Assembly: GCF_029625215.1 (NCBI RefSeq)
Contig: NZ_CP121197.1
Span: forward strand, 3,286,001-3,350,000
From: Aurantibacillus circumpalustris
GTDB lineage: Bacteria; Bacteroidota; Bacteroidia; B-17B0; Aurantibacillaceae
Reading direction: 5' to 3'
DNA length: 64,000 bases
Shown here: positions 17,207 to 24,095 of the stretch, in pieces
Numbering within the stretch: the stretch's first letter is position 1
How the letters are laid out: each line of letters begins with the position of its first letter
The notes under the pieces: model-generated
Seen by the model: only the letters and a program-made list of their open reading frames with translations
Database searches by the model: none
What the model was told of the DNA's origin: nothing
Translations under genes and position numbers: made by a program

Positions 17207-17210
17207 ACAA

Positions 17211-17735
17211 TTGACAATAAAAGAAATATACGACAAACACAGTAAACAAGTATTCAACCTTGCGCTTCATTATGCTCAAAACACTGAGGATGCAGAAGAA
17301 ATAACGCAAGATGTTTTTGTGGCCATTCATCAATCACTACATGTTTTTCAAGAAAAATCACAGCTTGGCACCTGGATTTACCGCATCACCGTTAACAAAT
17401 CACTCGATTTTATTAAAGCCAGAAATCGAAAAAAACGTTTTGCTTTTATTACTTCTCTTTTTACAACTGATTCAGAGAAAGAACTTCATAACAGACCAAA
17501 TTTTGATCACCCAGGCATGCTTTTAGAGCAGAAGGAATCGCTTAAGATTTTATTCAATCATATAAACGATTTACCGGTAAATCAAAAAACGGCTCTAATC
17601 TTGAGTAAAATAGAACAGCAAAGTCAAAAAGAAATTGCTCAAATTATGAATATCAGTCCAAAGGCTGCTGAATCTCTTATTCAGAGGGCAAAAAAAAATT
17701 TATCAAAAAAAATAAATCGCCGCGAGGGAAATTAA
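17211..17735 (+). CDS. ECF RNA polymerase sigma factor
   Basis: 174 residues, starting at TTG 17211; no ATG lies nearby in frame and the promoter geometry supports this start. Region 2 (IYDKHSKQVFNLALHYAQNT, then EDAEEITQDVFVAIHQSL and GTWIYRITVNKSLDF) and region 4 (LPVNQKTALILSKIEQQS, then EIAQIMNISPKAAESLIQRA) are both complete. It redirects RNA polymerase to a stress regulon. It heads an operon with a small membrane protein, a CnrX/Spy-like protein, MbnP and an MbnH-like cytochrome, so a metal or envelope signal is the natural guess. Confidence 0.93.
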   Translation: MTIKEIYDKHSKQVFNLALHYAQNTEDAEEITQDVFVAIHQSLHVFQEKSQLGTWIYRITVNKSLDFIKARNRKKRFAFITSLFTTDSEKELHNRPNFDHPGMLLEQKESLKILFNHINDLPVNQKTALILSKIEQQSQKEIAQIMNISPKAAESLIQRAKKNLSKKINRREGN

Positions 17736-17761
17736 AAATAATATCGTCTAATAAAATAAAC

Positions 17762-18040
17762 ATGACGGGAACTGATTTAAATAACGAACTACAGCGACTT
17801 GAAACTATACAATCTGTCGATGTGCCGGCTTTTTTGTTTACGCGTGTTCAGCAACGAATACAAAACGAAAGCTTTGGTAAGGTTACACCAAAAATAAAGT
17901 GGGCGCTTGCGTTTTCAATTATTGTTTTGTTTGTAATCAACCTACTTGCTATCTCAAGCTATCACTCAACTCAGGATTACAGAAACAATCTCGCAAAAGC
18001 CATGCAACTTTTACCGAATAATAATTTTTACAATGACTAA
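17762..18040 (+). CDS. small single-pass membrane protein, possible anti-sigma factor
   Basis: 92 residues. The soluble N-terminal ~45 residues (LNNELQRLETIQSVDVPAFLFTRVQQRIQN) resemble the N-terminal helices of short anti-sigma proteins. One transmembrane helix (WALAFSIIVLFVINLLAI) is followed by a short periplasmic tail. It starts 26 bp after the sigma stop and overlaps the next gene by 8 bp. There is no zinc-binding HxxxCxxC. Anti-sigma function is inferred from position and topology only. Confidence 0.7.
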   Translation: MTGTDLNNELQRLETIQSVDVPAFLFTRVQQRIQNESFGKVTPKIKWALAFSIIVLFVINLLAISSYHSTQDYRNNLAKAMQLLPNNNFYND

Positions 18041-18485
18041 ACTAAAATTAATCTCCTCCATCGCCATTGGTTTATTAATTGGTAATCTTTTATTAATTGC
18101 ATTTTTGTTTTTAAATAAACCAAAACCACCCAGACATGAAGGCCCAAAAGCCATCATCATTGAACGTTTGCATTTTGACGCTAAACAAATAGAAGCGTAT
18201 GAAGCGCTTATTAAAGTTCACAGAAAACAAATTAGCGAAAAAGAAATTGAAATATTAAATCTGAAAACCAGTTTGTATAGCTCTATTGTTGAGCCTTACA
18301 AAATTGCTCAGAAAGATTATCTTGAAAAAAAATTAGCCGAATTACAAATTGAAATTGAAGAAATTCATTACAAGCATTTTCTAGACATAAAAAAACTCTG
18401 TCACGATGATCAACTCAACAATTTTAATGAGCTCATAAAGGACATAGCTGGGCTGTTCTCAAAGCCTAAACCATCAGCAAGATGA
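18033..18485 (+). CDS. periplasmic heavy-metal sensor / CnrX-Spy-like protein
   Basis: 150 residues from the ATG at 18033; an earlier TTG in frame lies inside the upstream gene. One N-terminal membrane anchor (SSIAIGLLIGNLLLIAFLFL) precedes a helical hairpin domain with LHFDAKQIEAYEALIKVHRK and a second long helix ending HYKHFLDIKKLCHDD. This is the layout of the Metal_resist/LTXXQ superfamily, which includes CnrX and Spy. His and Cys residues in KLCHDD and HYKH could bind metal. The overlaps with both neighbours (8 and 4 bp) indicate one operon. Expected role: periplasmic sensing that controls the sigma factor. Confidence 0.8.
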   Translation: MTKLKLISSIAIGLLIGNLLLIAFLFLNKPKPPRHEGPKAIIIERLHFDAKQIEAYEALIKVHRKQISEKEIEILNLKTSLYSSIVEPYKIAQKDYLEKKLAELQIEIEEIHYKHFLDIKKLCHDDQLNNFNELIKDIAGLFSKPKPSAR

Positions 18486-19171
18486 AAAAACTAATTTCTT
18501 TTCTTCTTCTATTATCATTTGCAAGCAAGGGACAAAACACTTCTCCCATCACGCTTTCATTTAAGCAAAGTATAAAGAGTAACAAGTCTATTTTACTCGA
18601 TTCACTTTACACAATTTCTGATGGTACATCCCTAAAAATAGAAACCCTAAAATTTTACATTTCAAAAATTCAACTTTTAGATAAAAACAGAATCGTCTTT
18701 ACAGAAGAAAACAGCTTTTATTTAATTGACATTTCTGATATTAACTCATTAAAAATAGCCTTCAACATTCCAACAAACATCAAATACACACAACTCAAAT
18801 TTAATTTGGGAATTGATAGTCTAACCAATGTTTCTGGAGTTTACGGAGGAGATCTTGATCCCACAAAAGGTATGTACTGGACATGGCAAAGCGGCTATAT
18901 TAATTTTAAATTGGAAGGAACTTGTTCTGTTTGTCCTGGTGCAAAAAAAGAATTTCAATTTCATGTGGGCGGATATCAAGCTCCTTTTAATACTTTGAGG
19001 GAACTAACTTTAGAAACAAACCAAAAAAATAATATTGAAATTTTATTGGATCTAAAACAATTTCTTGAAAAGATAAGTTTGTCAAAACAGAATCACATTA
19101 TGTCACCAAACCGACAAGCTGTTGATTTATCAATCATTATAGCGAACGCCTTTCGAATAAATAAACCATGA
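18482..19171 (+). CDS. MbnP-family copper-associated periplasmic protein
   Basis: 229 residues with a cleavable signal (MKKLISFLLLLSFASKGQ). It shows the MbnP pattern: an ETLKFYISKIQL strand, GDLDPTKGMYWTWQSGY, and EGTCSVCPGAKKEFQFHVGGY. In methanotrophs MbnP is modified by the dihaem enzyme MbnH, which oxidises a tryptophan to kynurenine in a copper site; the Trp-rich YWTWQSGY segment here is a candidate target region. The next gene encodes an MbnH-like dihaem protein and overlaps it by 4 bp. This strongly supports the family call; copper binding itself is inferred. Confidence 0.87.
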   Translation: MKKLISFLLLLSFASKGQNTSPITLSFKQSIKSNKSILLDSLYTISDGTSLKIETLKFYISKIQLLDKNRIVFTEENSFYLIDISDINSLKIAFNIPTNIKYTQLKFNLGIDSLTNVSGVYGGDLDPTKGMYWTWQSGYINFKLEGTCSVCPGAKKEFQFHVGGYQAPFNTLRELTLETNQKNNIEILLDLKQFLEKISLSKQNHIMSPNRQAVDLSIIIANAFRINKP

Positions 19172-20190
19172 AACGTTTCGTGCACATAGCTTGTTTTCTA
19201 CCCTTTTGTGCATTTATTTCGCCTGAACCATTATTTGAATGTCCAAAAAACTGGCCAAAACCACACTACAATTTCTCAAAAAACCAACTTACGGAAAATA
19301 AAATCTTATTAGGAAGGGCTTTATTTTACGATCCTTTACTCTCTCGCAATAACATCATTTCTTGCGCTAGCTGTCATTCTCCGTTTTCTGCATTTACGCA
19401 TATTGATCACGCCTTAAGCCACGGAATTAACGATAGCATCGGCACTCGTAACTCTCCGGCCTTAATGAATTTGGCTTGGCAAACTTTATTTATGTGGGAT
19501 GGCGCCGTAAATAATTTAGACCTGCAAGCGCTTGCTCCTATTTCACATCCAGCTGAAATGGGAAGTTCTATTCAGGTTGTGATAAAGAAACTGAATGCTA
19601 GTAAATTATACCGACAACTATTTTTCAAAGCTTATGGTGATAGTAACATTACAGGTGAAAACACATTAAAATCGATTTCACAATTCATGCTCACCCTGGT
19701 AAGTGCGAATTCTAAATACGATCGTGTTAACGCACAAAAAGAAACCTTTACTGCGCAGGAATCAAATGGATATGAATTGTTTAAAAAGAACTGCACTTCC
19801 TGCCATCAAGAGCCTTTGTTTGCAAGCAATGATTTTGAAAATAACGGATTACCCATAGATACAACTCTTAATGATTATGGAAGAATGAAAGTCACTTTAA
19901 ACCCCAAAGATTCTCTCAAATTTAAAGTTCCTACTTTACGAAACATTGAATACACCTATCCTTACATGCACGATGGACGTTTTAAAAAATTATCAGAGGT
20001 GCTTAATCATTACACAAATAGCATTCACCTATCAAATACACTCGCGCCACAATTACAAAATGGTATGCTCCTTGCATCGAACGAAAAAGTAGATATAATA
20101 AGCTTTTTACTCACCTTATCGGACAAAGAATTTGTGTTTAATCCGAAACACCAGTACCCAAAAGATTTTTTTAACCAAGCGAGGGATTAA
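19168..20190 (+). CDS. dihaem cytochrome c peroxidase family protein, MbnH/MauG-like
   Basis: 340 residues with a secretion signal. There are two c-type haem motifs, CASCH near residue 66 and CTSCH near residue 210. Conserved family segments include ILLGRALFYDPLLS, TRNSPALMNLAWQ, MWDGAVNNLDLQA, PAEMG and YMHDGRF. It acts in the periplasm. Bacterial cytochrome c peroxidases and MauG/MbnH share this fold, and the adjacent MbnP gene argues for the MbnH-like protein-modifying role. It overlaps mbnP by 4 bp and is followed after 47 bp by a YHYH gene. Confidence 0.9.
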   Translation: MKRFVHIACFLPFCAFISPEPLFECPKNWPKPHYNFSKNQLTENKILLGRALFYDPLLSRNNIISCASCHSPFSAFTHIDHALSHGINDSIGTRNSPALMNLAWQTLFMWDGAVNNLDLQALAPISHPAEMGSSIQVVIKKLNASKLYRQLFFKAYGDSNITGENTLKSISQFMLTLVSANSKYDRVNAQKETFTAQESNGYELFKKNCTSCHQEPLFASNDFENNGLPIDTTLNDYGRMKVTLNPKDSLKFKVPTLRNIEYTYPYMHDGRFKKLSEVLNHYTNSIHLSNTLAPQLQNGMLLASNEKVDIISFLLTLSDKEFVFNPKHQYPKDFFNQARD

Positions 20191-20237
20191 TTAAATAACA
20201 TCGTCTAAACTTAATATAACCACCAACAAACAGATAA

Positions 20238-21623
20238 ATGAAAAACATAACACTAAGCATCACGGCTTCACTTCTTTCAATTTTTGGGGTAGCTCAAACC
20301 AGTCCAGCTATCACGTCCTGGCTACAAAATACAACTTTAACAGCAAGGCATTACGTTTCGGGTAATTCAACACCTATTAACGATGCCGATCTTGTAAACG
20401 TTCAGTCTGTAAAATATTCAACCAATTTTGTTTATGCCACAACAACTGGTTTGCCAAGCTATGTCACAGGACCATTTTTAGATGGGAATCCTTCACTGGC
20501 GACCAATCAAAACTCTATTTTTAAGTTTCCATTAAATCCTGTTCAAAACACGGGAACCCCTGTTAGCACAACCGGTGGAAACATAGGTGTTTTTATAAAT
20601 GGCGTGGCTTTGTTTGATTATAGAGATGGTGTTGCTTGGAACGCTACAACAAATACACTTTGCGGTGGACCAGGTAATCCGCCGTGTCCAGGTGGACCCA
20701 CCGCTACTTTTCCTTGGAACCGCGATGCCATTCCAGCAGAAAAAGGTGGATTTGATTGCTCTAAAGCACATCCAGCAATGGGTAACTATCATCACCACCA
20801 AAACCCAAGTGCTTTTAATTTAGATTTGAATGTCATTTCAACCGTTTGTAATTTATACAACGCAGATGGTTTGTATGCGATCGATAACACCAAACACTCT
20901 CCTCTTATTGGTTTTGCTTACGATGGGTTTCCAATATACGGCGCATATGGATACAAAAACGCTGATGGTACTGGTGGAATTACAAGAATTAAATCAAGTT
21001 ATGCCTTAAGAAATATAACAACAAGAACTACCGCGCCAGGTGGCGCTGCTGTTAGTTCTGGACCAGTTGTTAGCACAACTTACCCTTTGGGTTATTTTAG
21101 AGAAGATTATGAATACATTGCAACTTCTGCTACGACTCCTGATTATCTAGATGAACACAATGGTAGATTTTGTATAACACCAGAATATCCAAACGGTACT
21201 TATTGCTATTTCGCTACTGTGGATCAAAATTGGAATTCTGCCTATCCTTACGTTGTTGGGCCGACTTTTTACGGAACGATAACAGCTTCCAAGGTGACTT
21301 CAATTACAGAACCTGTTACAACCTACACCGCTGGCGCTACTCCTACAGGCATAGCTGCGAAAAACATAGAATCAAGTACAATCAATGTGTTTCCAAATCC
21401 CGCAAGTGATCTTGTTGCTATACAATTAATCAGTCTTACAAATGAGAATATCAAAATTGAATTATTTGATATCACCGGAAAACTGATTGATAAAACAACA
21501 TTATATCAAGGAAGCACCATCGCCTATTTTCACACAGAGACCTTGTATAACGGACAATATTTAATGAAGATATATTCTGGAGATACATACATTACTAAGA
21601 AATTCATTGTGAATAAAAATTAA
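20238..21623 (+). CDS. YHYH-domain secreted protein with T9SS type A sorting domain
   Basis: 461 residues. A signal peptide (MKNITLSITASLLSIFGVAQ) is followed by the YHYH domain: FINGVALFDYRDG, GNYHHHQNP, a GFAYDGFPIYGAYG block, and a DYEYIATSATTPDYLDEHNG segment. From about residue 380 the type A sorting domain follows (VFPNPASDLV, IELFDITGKLI, KKFIVNK). YHYH proteins often sit near copper or haem-protein genes, and the clustered His residues suggest metal binding. Its sorting signal would place it on the surface, unlike its presumed periplasmic operon partners. An intrinsic terminator follows, closing the operon. Confidence 0.88.
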   Translation: MKNITLSITASLLSIFGVAQTSPAITSWLQNTTLTARHYVSGNSTPINDADLVNVQSVKYSTNFVYATTTGLPSYVTGPFLDGNPSLATNQNSIFKFPLNPVQNTGTPVSTTGGNIGVFINGVALFDYRDGVAWNATTNTLCGGPGNPPCPGGPTATFPWNRDAIPAEKGGFDCSKAHPAMGNYHHHQNPSAFNLDLNVISTVCNLYNADGLYAIDNTKHSPLIGFAYDGFPIYGAYGYKNADGTGGITRIKSSYALRNITTRTTAPGGAAVSSGPVVSTTYPLGYFREDYEYIATSATTPDYLDEHNGRFCITPEYPNGTYCYFATVDQNWNSAYPYVVGPTFYGTITASKVTSITEPVTTYTAGATPTGIAAKNIESSTINVFPNPASDLVAIQLISLTNENIKIELFDITGKLIDKTTLYQGSTIAYFHTETLYNGQYLMKIYSGDTYITKKFIVNKN

Positions 21624-21647
21624 GTAAAACCTTTTCTATTTAATTAG

Positions 21648-21680
21648 CCGCAAAGAATATTAAATTCTTTGCGGTTTTTT
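21648..21680 (+). terminator. intrinsic terminator after the YHYH gene
   Basis: A 10-bp stem CCGCAAAGAA / TTCTTTGCGG with a 7-nt loop, followed by six T. Confidence 0.93.
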
Positions 21681-21810
21681 ACTGAAGGATGCATAGCCAA
21701 AATTAATGGGAATAGCCTTTAGTGGATCAATTCGAAAATCTTTGGGAGTGGATTTTTGACTATTAAAAGATCTCTATTTAAAATAAGAATTCATTGCGGT
21801 CCTGTTCTCC

Positions 21811-22053
21811 GGCCTCATGAAATTTTTTGTTATAAATCTTATTGTCTTCAAAGGCCAGGCTGAAAATTTTTGAAGGCTTGGGCTGTTAGTTTTTTGAACG
21901 TAAAATTTTCTGACAGTTTGTGCGCGGGCGCTACGCCTGCCTGCCGTCGCGCGGCCTTGTGCAACGGTAGGTAGGCTTTTTCGGCCCTTCGCCGAAAAAT
22001 GATCGTAGCGTCAGCTTGAAGACGATAAGATTTTAGAAAAATTTCATGCAGCC
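21811..22053. repeat. 243-bp element with ~40-bp imperfect terminal inverted repeats
   Basis: The left arm (21811-21852) contains CATGAAATTTTTTG, AATCTTAT and GTCTTCAA. The right arm (22015-22053) contains their inverse: TTGAAGAC, ATAAGATT and AAATTTCATG. Inside, CGCTACG (21929) pairs with CGTAGCG (22004), and TTTTTCGGC / GCCGAAAAA (21977-21999) forms a closed hairpin. The core is much richer in GC than the surroundings. No coding sequence is present. The layout is that of a MITE-like or structured dispersed repeat. Confidence 0.7.
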
Positions 22054-22218
22054 TTGAATTTTTGTTTCTTTTTTTTTAAGAAAAAAGAAAGGCGGATAAT
22101 TAAAGCGACATTTTACATAAGCGCAGAAATTCCAAAATACTAAAAAGTTCCCAACTTTTCCGACTGATCCCCTCTGGTAAAACTATAAATCGTAGCAAGC
22201 ACACTTCAAAGAAAGCCA

Positions 22219-22226
22219 TATCTTTA
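22219..22226 (+). promoter_or_regulatory. -7 box TATCTTTA of ruvB
   Basis: TATCTTTA ends 4 nt (GACT) before the ruvB ATG at 22231, implying a leaderless transcript. No clear -33 TTTG is seen. Confidence 0.5.
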
Positions 22227-22230
22227 GACT

Positions 22231-23256
22231 ATGAATGAAAACCTCGATGCTGGTGAAGAGAATTTAACCCCTACGGATAAGGAGATTGAACGCGCACTCA
22301 GACCTATTGCCTTCGATGATTTTAGCGGGCAAGAAAGTGTCGTTGACAATTTACGCGTATTCGTGGCTGCCGCTAAACAGCGTGGTGAAGCTTTAGACCA
22401 TGTATTATTACACGGCCCTCCGGGTTTAGGAAAAACAACGCTTGCACATATTATTACAAATGATCTTGGCGTAAATTTAAAAGTGACCAGTGGTCCAGTA
22501 TTAGATAAACCGGGCGATTTAGCAGGACTACTTACAAACCTTGAACCTTACGATGTTTTATTTATTGATGAGATTCATCGTTTAAGTCCCATTGTGGAAG
22601 AGTATTTATACTCAGCCATGGAGGATTACAAAATCGACATCATGATTGATAGCGGACCAAATGCCCGCAGTGTGCAGATTAAGTTAAATCCTTTTACTTT
22701 GGTAGGAGCGACTACCAGAAGTGGTTTGTTAACCTCGCCCCTACGCGCCCGTTTTGGAATTACAAGCCGATTAAATTATTACGACAGCAAAGTTTTGACA
22801 GGCATTGTAAACCGCAGTTCTGATATTTTAAATGTAGAAATTAAAGAAGAAGCTGCTTATGAGATAGCACGTAGAAGCCGTGGCACTCCGCGTATTGCAA
22901 ATGCCTTATTACGCCGCGTAAGAGATTTTGCACAGATAAAAGGAAACGGCACAATTGACATGGACATGGCATCAAGTTCTTTAAAGGCTTTAAACGTGGA
23001 CAAGAATGGTTTGGATGAAATGGATTTGCGAATTTTAGCGTGCATCATTGATAAATTTAAAGGAGGTCCTGTAGGCATAAGCACCATCAGCTCTGCTGTG
23101 GGCGAAGAAGCTGGCACCATTGAAGAAGTTTACGAACCTTTTTTAGTGCAAGAAGGTTATTTGATGCGCACACCCCGAGGCCGTGAGGCAACAGAATTAG
23201 CCTATAAGCATTTGGGCAGAAATATTTACAAGAAACCAGGGAGTTTGTTTGATTAA
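22231..23256 (+). CDS. ruvB: Holliday junction branch migration DNA helicase RuvB
   Basis: 341 residues, full length. It has an N-terminal [11 protein letters not shown], Walker [10 protein letters not shown] (~residues 65-73), Walker B LFIDEIHR (~111-118), sensor 1 [10 protein letters not shown], the arginine finger region PLRARFGI, and a C-terminal winged helix ending [17 protein letters not shown]. RuvB hexamers drive branch migration together with RuvA; ruvA and ruvC are not in this window. The start is supported by the -7 box 4 nt upstream. Confidence 0.98.
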   Translation: MNENLDAGEENLTPTDKEIERALRPIAFDDFSGQESVVDNLRVFVAAAKQRGEALDHVLLHGPPGLGKTTLAHIITNDLGVNLKVTSGPVLDKPGDLAGLLTNLEPYDVLFIDEIHRLSPIVEEYLYSAMEDYKIDIMIDSGPNARSVQIKLNPFTLVGATTRSGLLTSPLRARFGITSRLNYYDSKVLTGIVNRSSDILNVEIKEEAAYEIARRSRGTPRIANALLRRVRDFAQIKGNGTIDMDMASSSLKALNVDKNGLDEMDLRILACIIDKFKGGPVGISTISSAVGEEAGTIEEVYEPFLVQEGYLMRTPRGREATELAYKHLGRNIYKKPGSLFD

Positions 23257-23306
23257 TTGTTTTTTAGACAACTTGCACATGGGTTTAAAGCATGCGAATG
23301 CCTGTT

Positions 23307-23957
23307 CTAATTCCCCTTCGTTTTATAGATCACAAGCCAGAAATAGGTTAAGTTGATGAATTCGTAACTAGCAACAATGTTCTTCAACTTTGTCTCTAAA
23401 AAATTCTCAGTCGGAAAGTTTTTTAAAACCACGTGCGTACTTTCATCTTTTAGTTTTCTAGTTTGAAAGGTGTTACCGAATTCATCAGTGTTTTTAATAG
23501 GAGTGCTAGATCCTTCCACAAAATTATTGTCCATAAAAACTACCGTAGCACCTGGAACAACAGAACTATTAACGGTCTTCAAAAAAACATCCAATTCTTC
23601 TAATTTAATATGACTCCAAATAAAGCCGCCGAATAGATTGTCGTATCTCTGACTATTTGTAATGTTATAGAGATTTTCAATTTTAAATGACACGTTGTTA
23701 TATGGATAGTGTTTTTGTTCTGCGATTTCTAGAACTGCCTTATTAATATCTATTGCTATCATGGCCTTTGCTGTTTTTGCAATACTTTCCGTCCAATAGC
23801 CCGTTCCGCAAGCAATTTCAATAAGCGTTTTATTAGCAAAAATATTCTGCAAAAGTTTAGTTACAGTCTTGAGGTCGTTTTGTCGCTCAGGTTTTAAGTA
23901 AATACTCTCATATTCTTTTGCCCTTTCTTTATAATATTCTATGAGATCATTTTTCAT
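23307..23957 (-). CDS. class I SAM-dependent methyltransferase
   Basis: 216 residues. SAM-binding motif I is LIEIACGTGYWTESIA (residues ~45-60), followed by the acidic motif II MIAIDIN and a later GGFIWSHIKLEEL segment. The N-terminal EYYKERAKEYESIYL helix is typical of small methyltransferases of the Methyltransf_25 type. The substrate cannot be told from sequence. The gene is convergent with ruvB and unlinked by operon to its neighbours. Confidence 0.85.
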   Translation of the reverse strand: MKNDLIEYYKERAKEYESIYLKPERQNDLKTVTKLLQNIFANKTLIEIACGTGYWTESIAKTAKAMIAIDINKAVLEIAEQKHYPYNNVSFKIENLYNITNSQRYDNLFGGFIWSHIKLEELDVFLKTVNSSVVPGATVVFMDNNFVEGSSTPIKNTDEFGNTFQTRKLKDESTHVVLKNFPTENFLETKLKNIVASYEFINLTYFWLVIYKTKGN

Positions 23958-24019
23958 TTTATGAAGCGTTTAGAACCCTTTTTGCCTTTTAAATATAGAG
24001 AATTTTTAATAAACTAAAC

Positions 24020-24049
24020 TCATACCCCAATCACAGCAATATCATCCAT
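24020..24049 (-). pseudogene. remnant of a second SpoIIE C-terminus
   Basis: Read on the minus strand this piece encodes MDDIAVIGV followed by TGA. The intact phosphatase upstream ends in VDDIALIGVRV and a stop at 24096. The piece lies 47 bp beyond that stop, in another frame, and is joined to it by a palindrome-rich segment. It looks like the tail of a paralogous SpoIIE gene left by recombination. The match is short, so chance is not excluded. Confidence 0.4.
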
Positions 24050-24068
24050 CCCGAGACGAGCTCGGGAT
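24048..24068. repeat. short inverted repeat downstream of the phosphatase gene
   Basis: Arms ATCCCGAG / CTCGGGAT with a 5-nt loop, followed by the smaller palindrome AGACTTGAAGTCT. There is no T-tract. It is probably a dispersed intergenic repeat. Confidence 0.55.
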
Positions 24069-24095
24069 CGAGACTTGAAGTCTTTTTGCCGAGCG

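Larger units (their letters stand above)
21624..22230. other. 607-bp intergenic region before ruvB
   Basis: No credible gene is present. In order it holds the terminator at 21648, a 243-bp inverted-repeat element (21811-22053) with a GC-rich core, an A/T-rich tail with opposed T and A runs (about 22060-22090), and the ruvB promoter at 22219. Confidence 0.75.

Noticed and set aside
21170-21409. Small frame inside the YHYH gene
   Set aside because: It lies wholly inside a well-supported gene in another frame and resembles no known protein.
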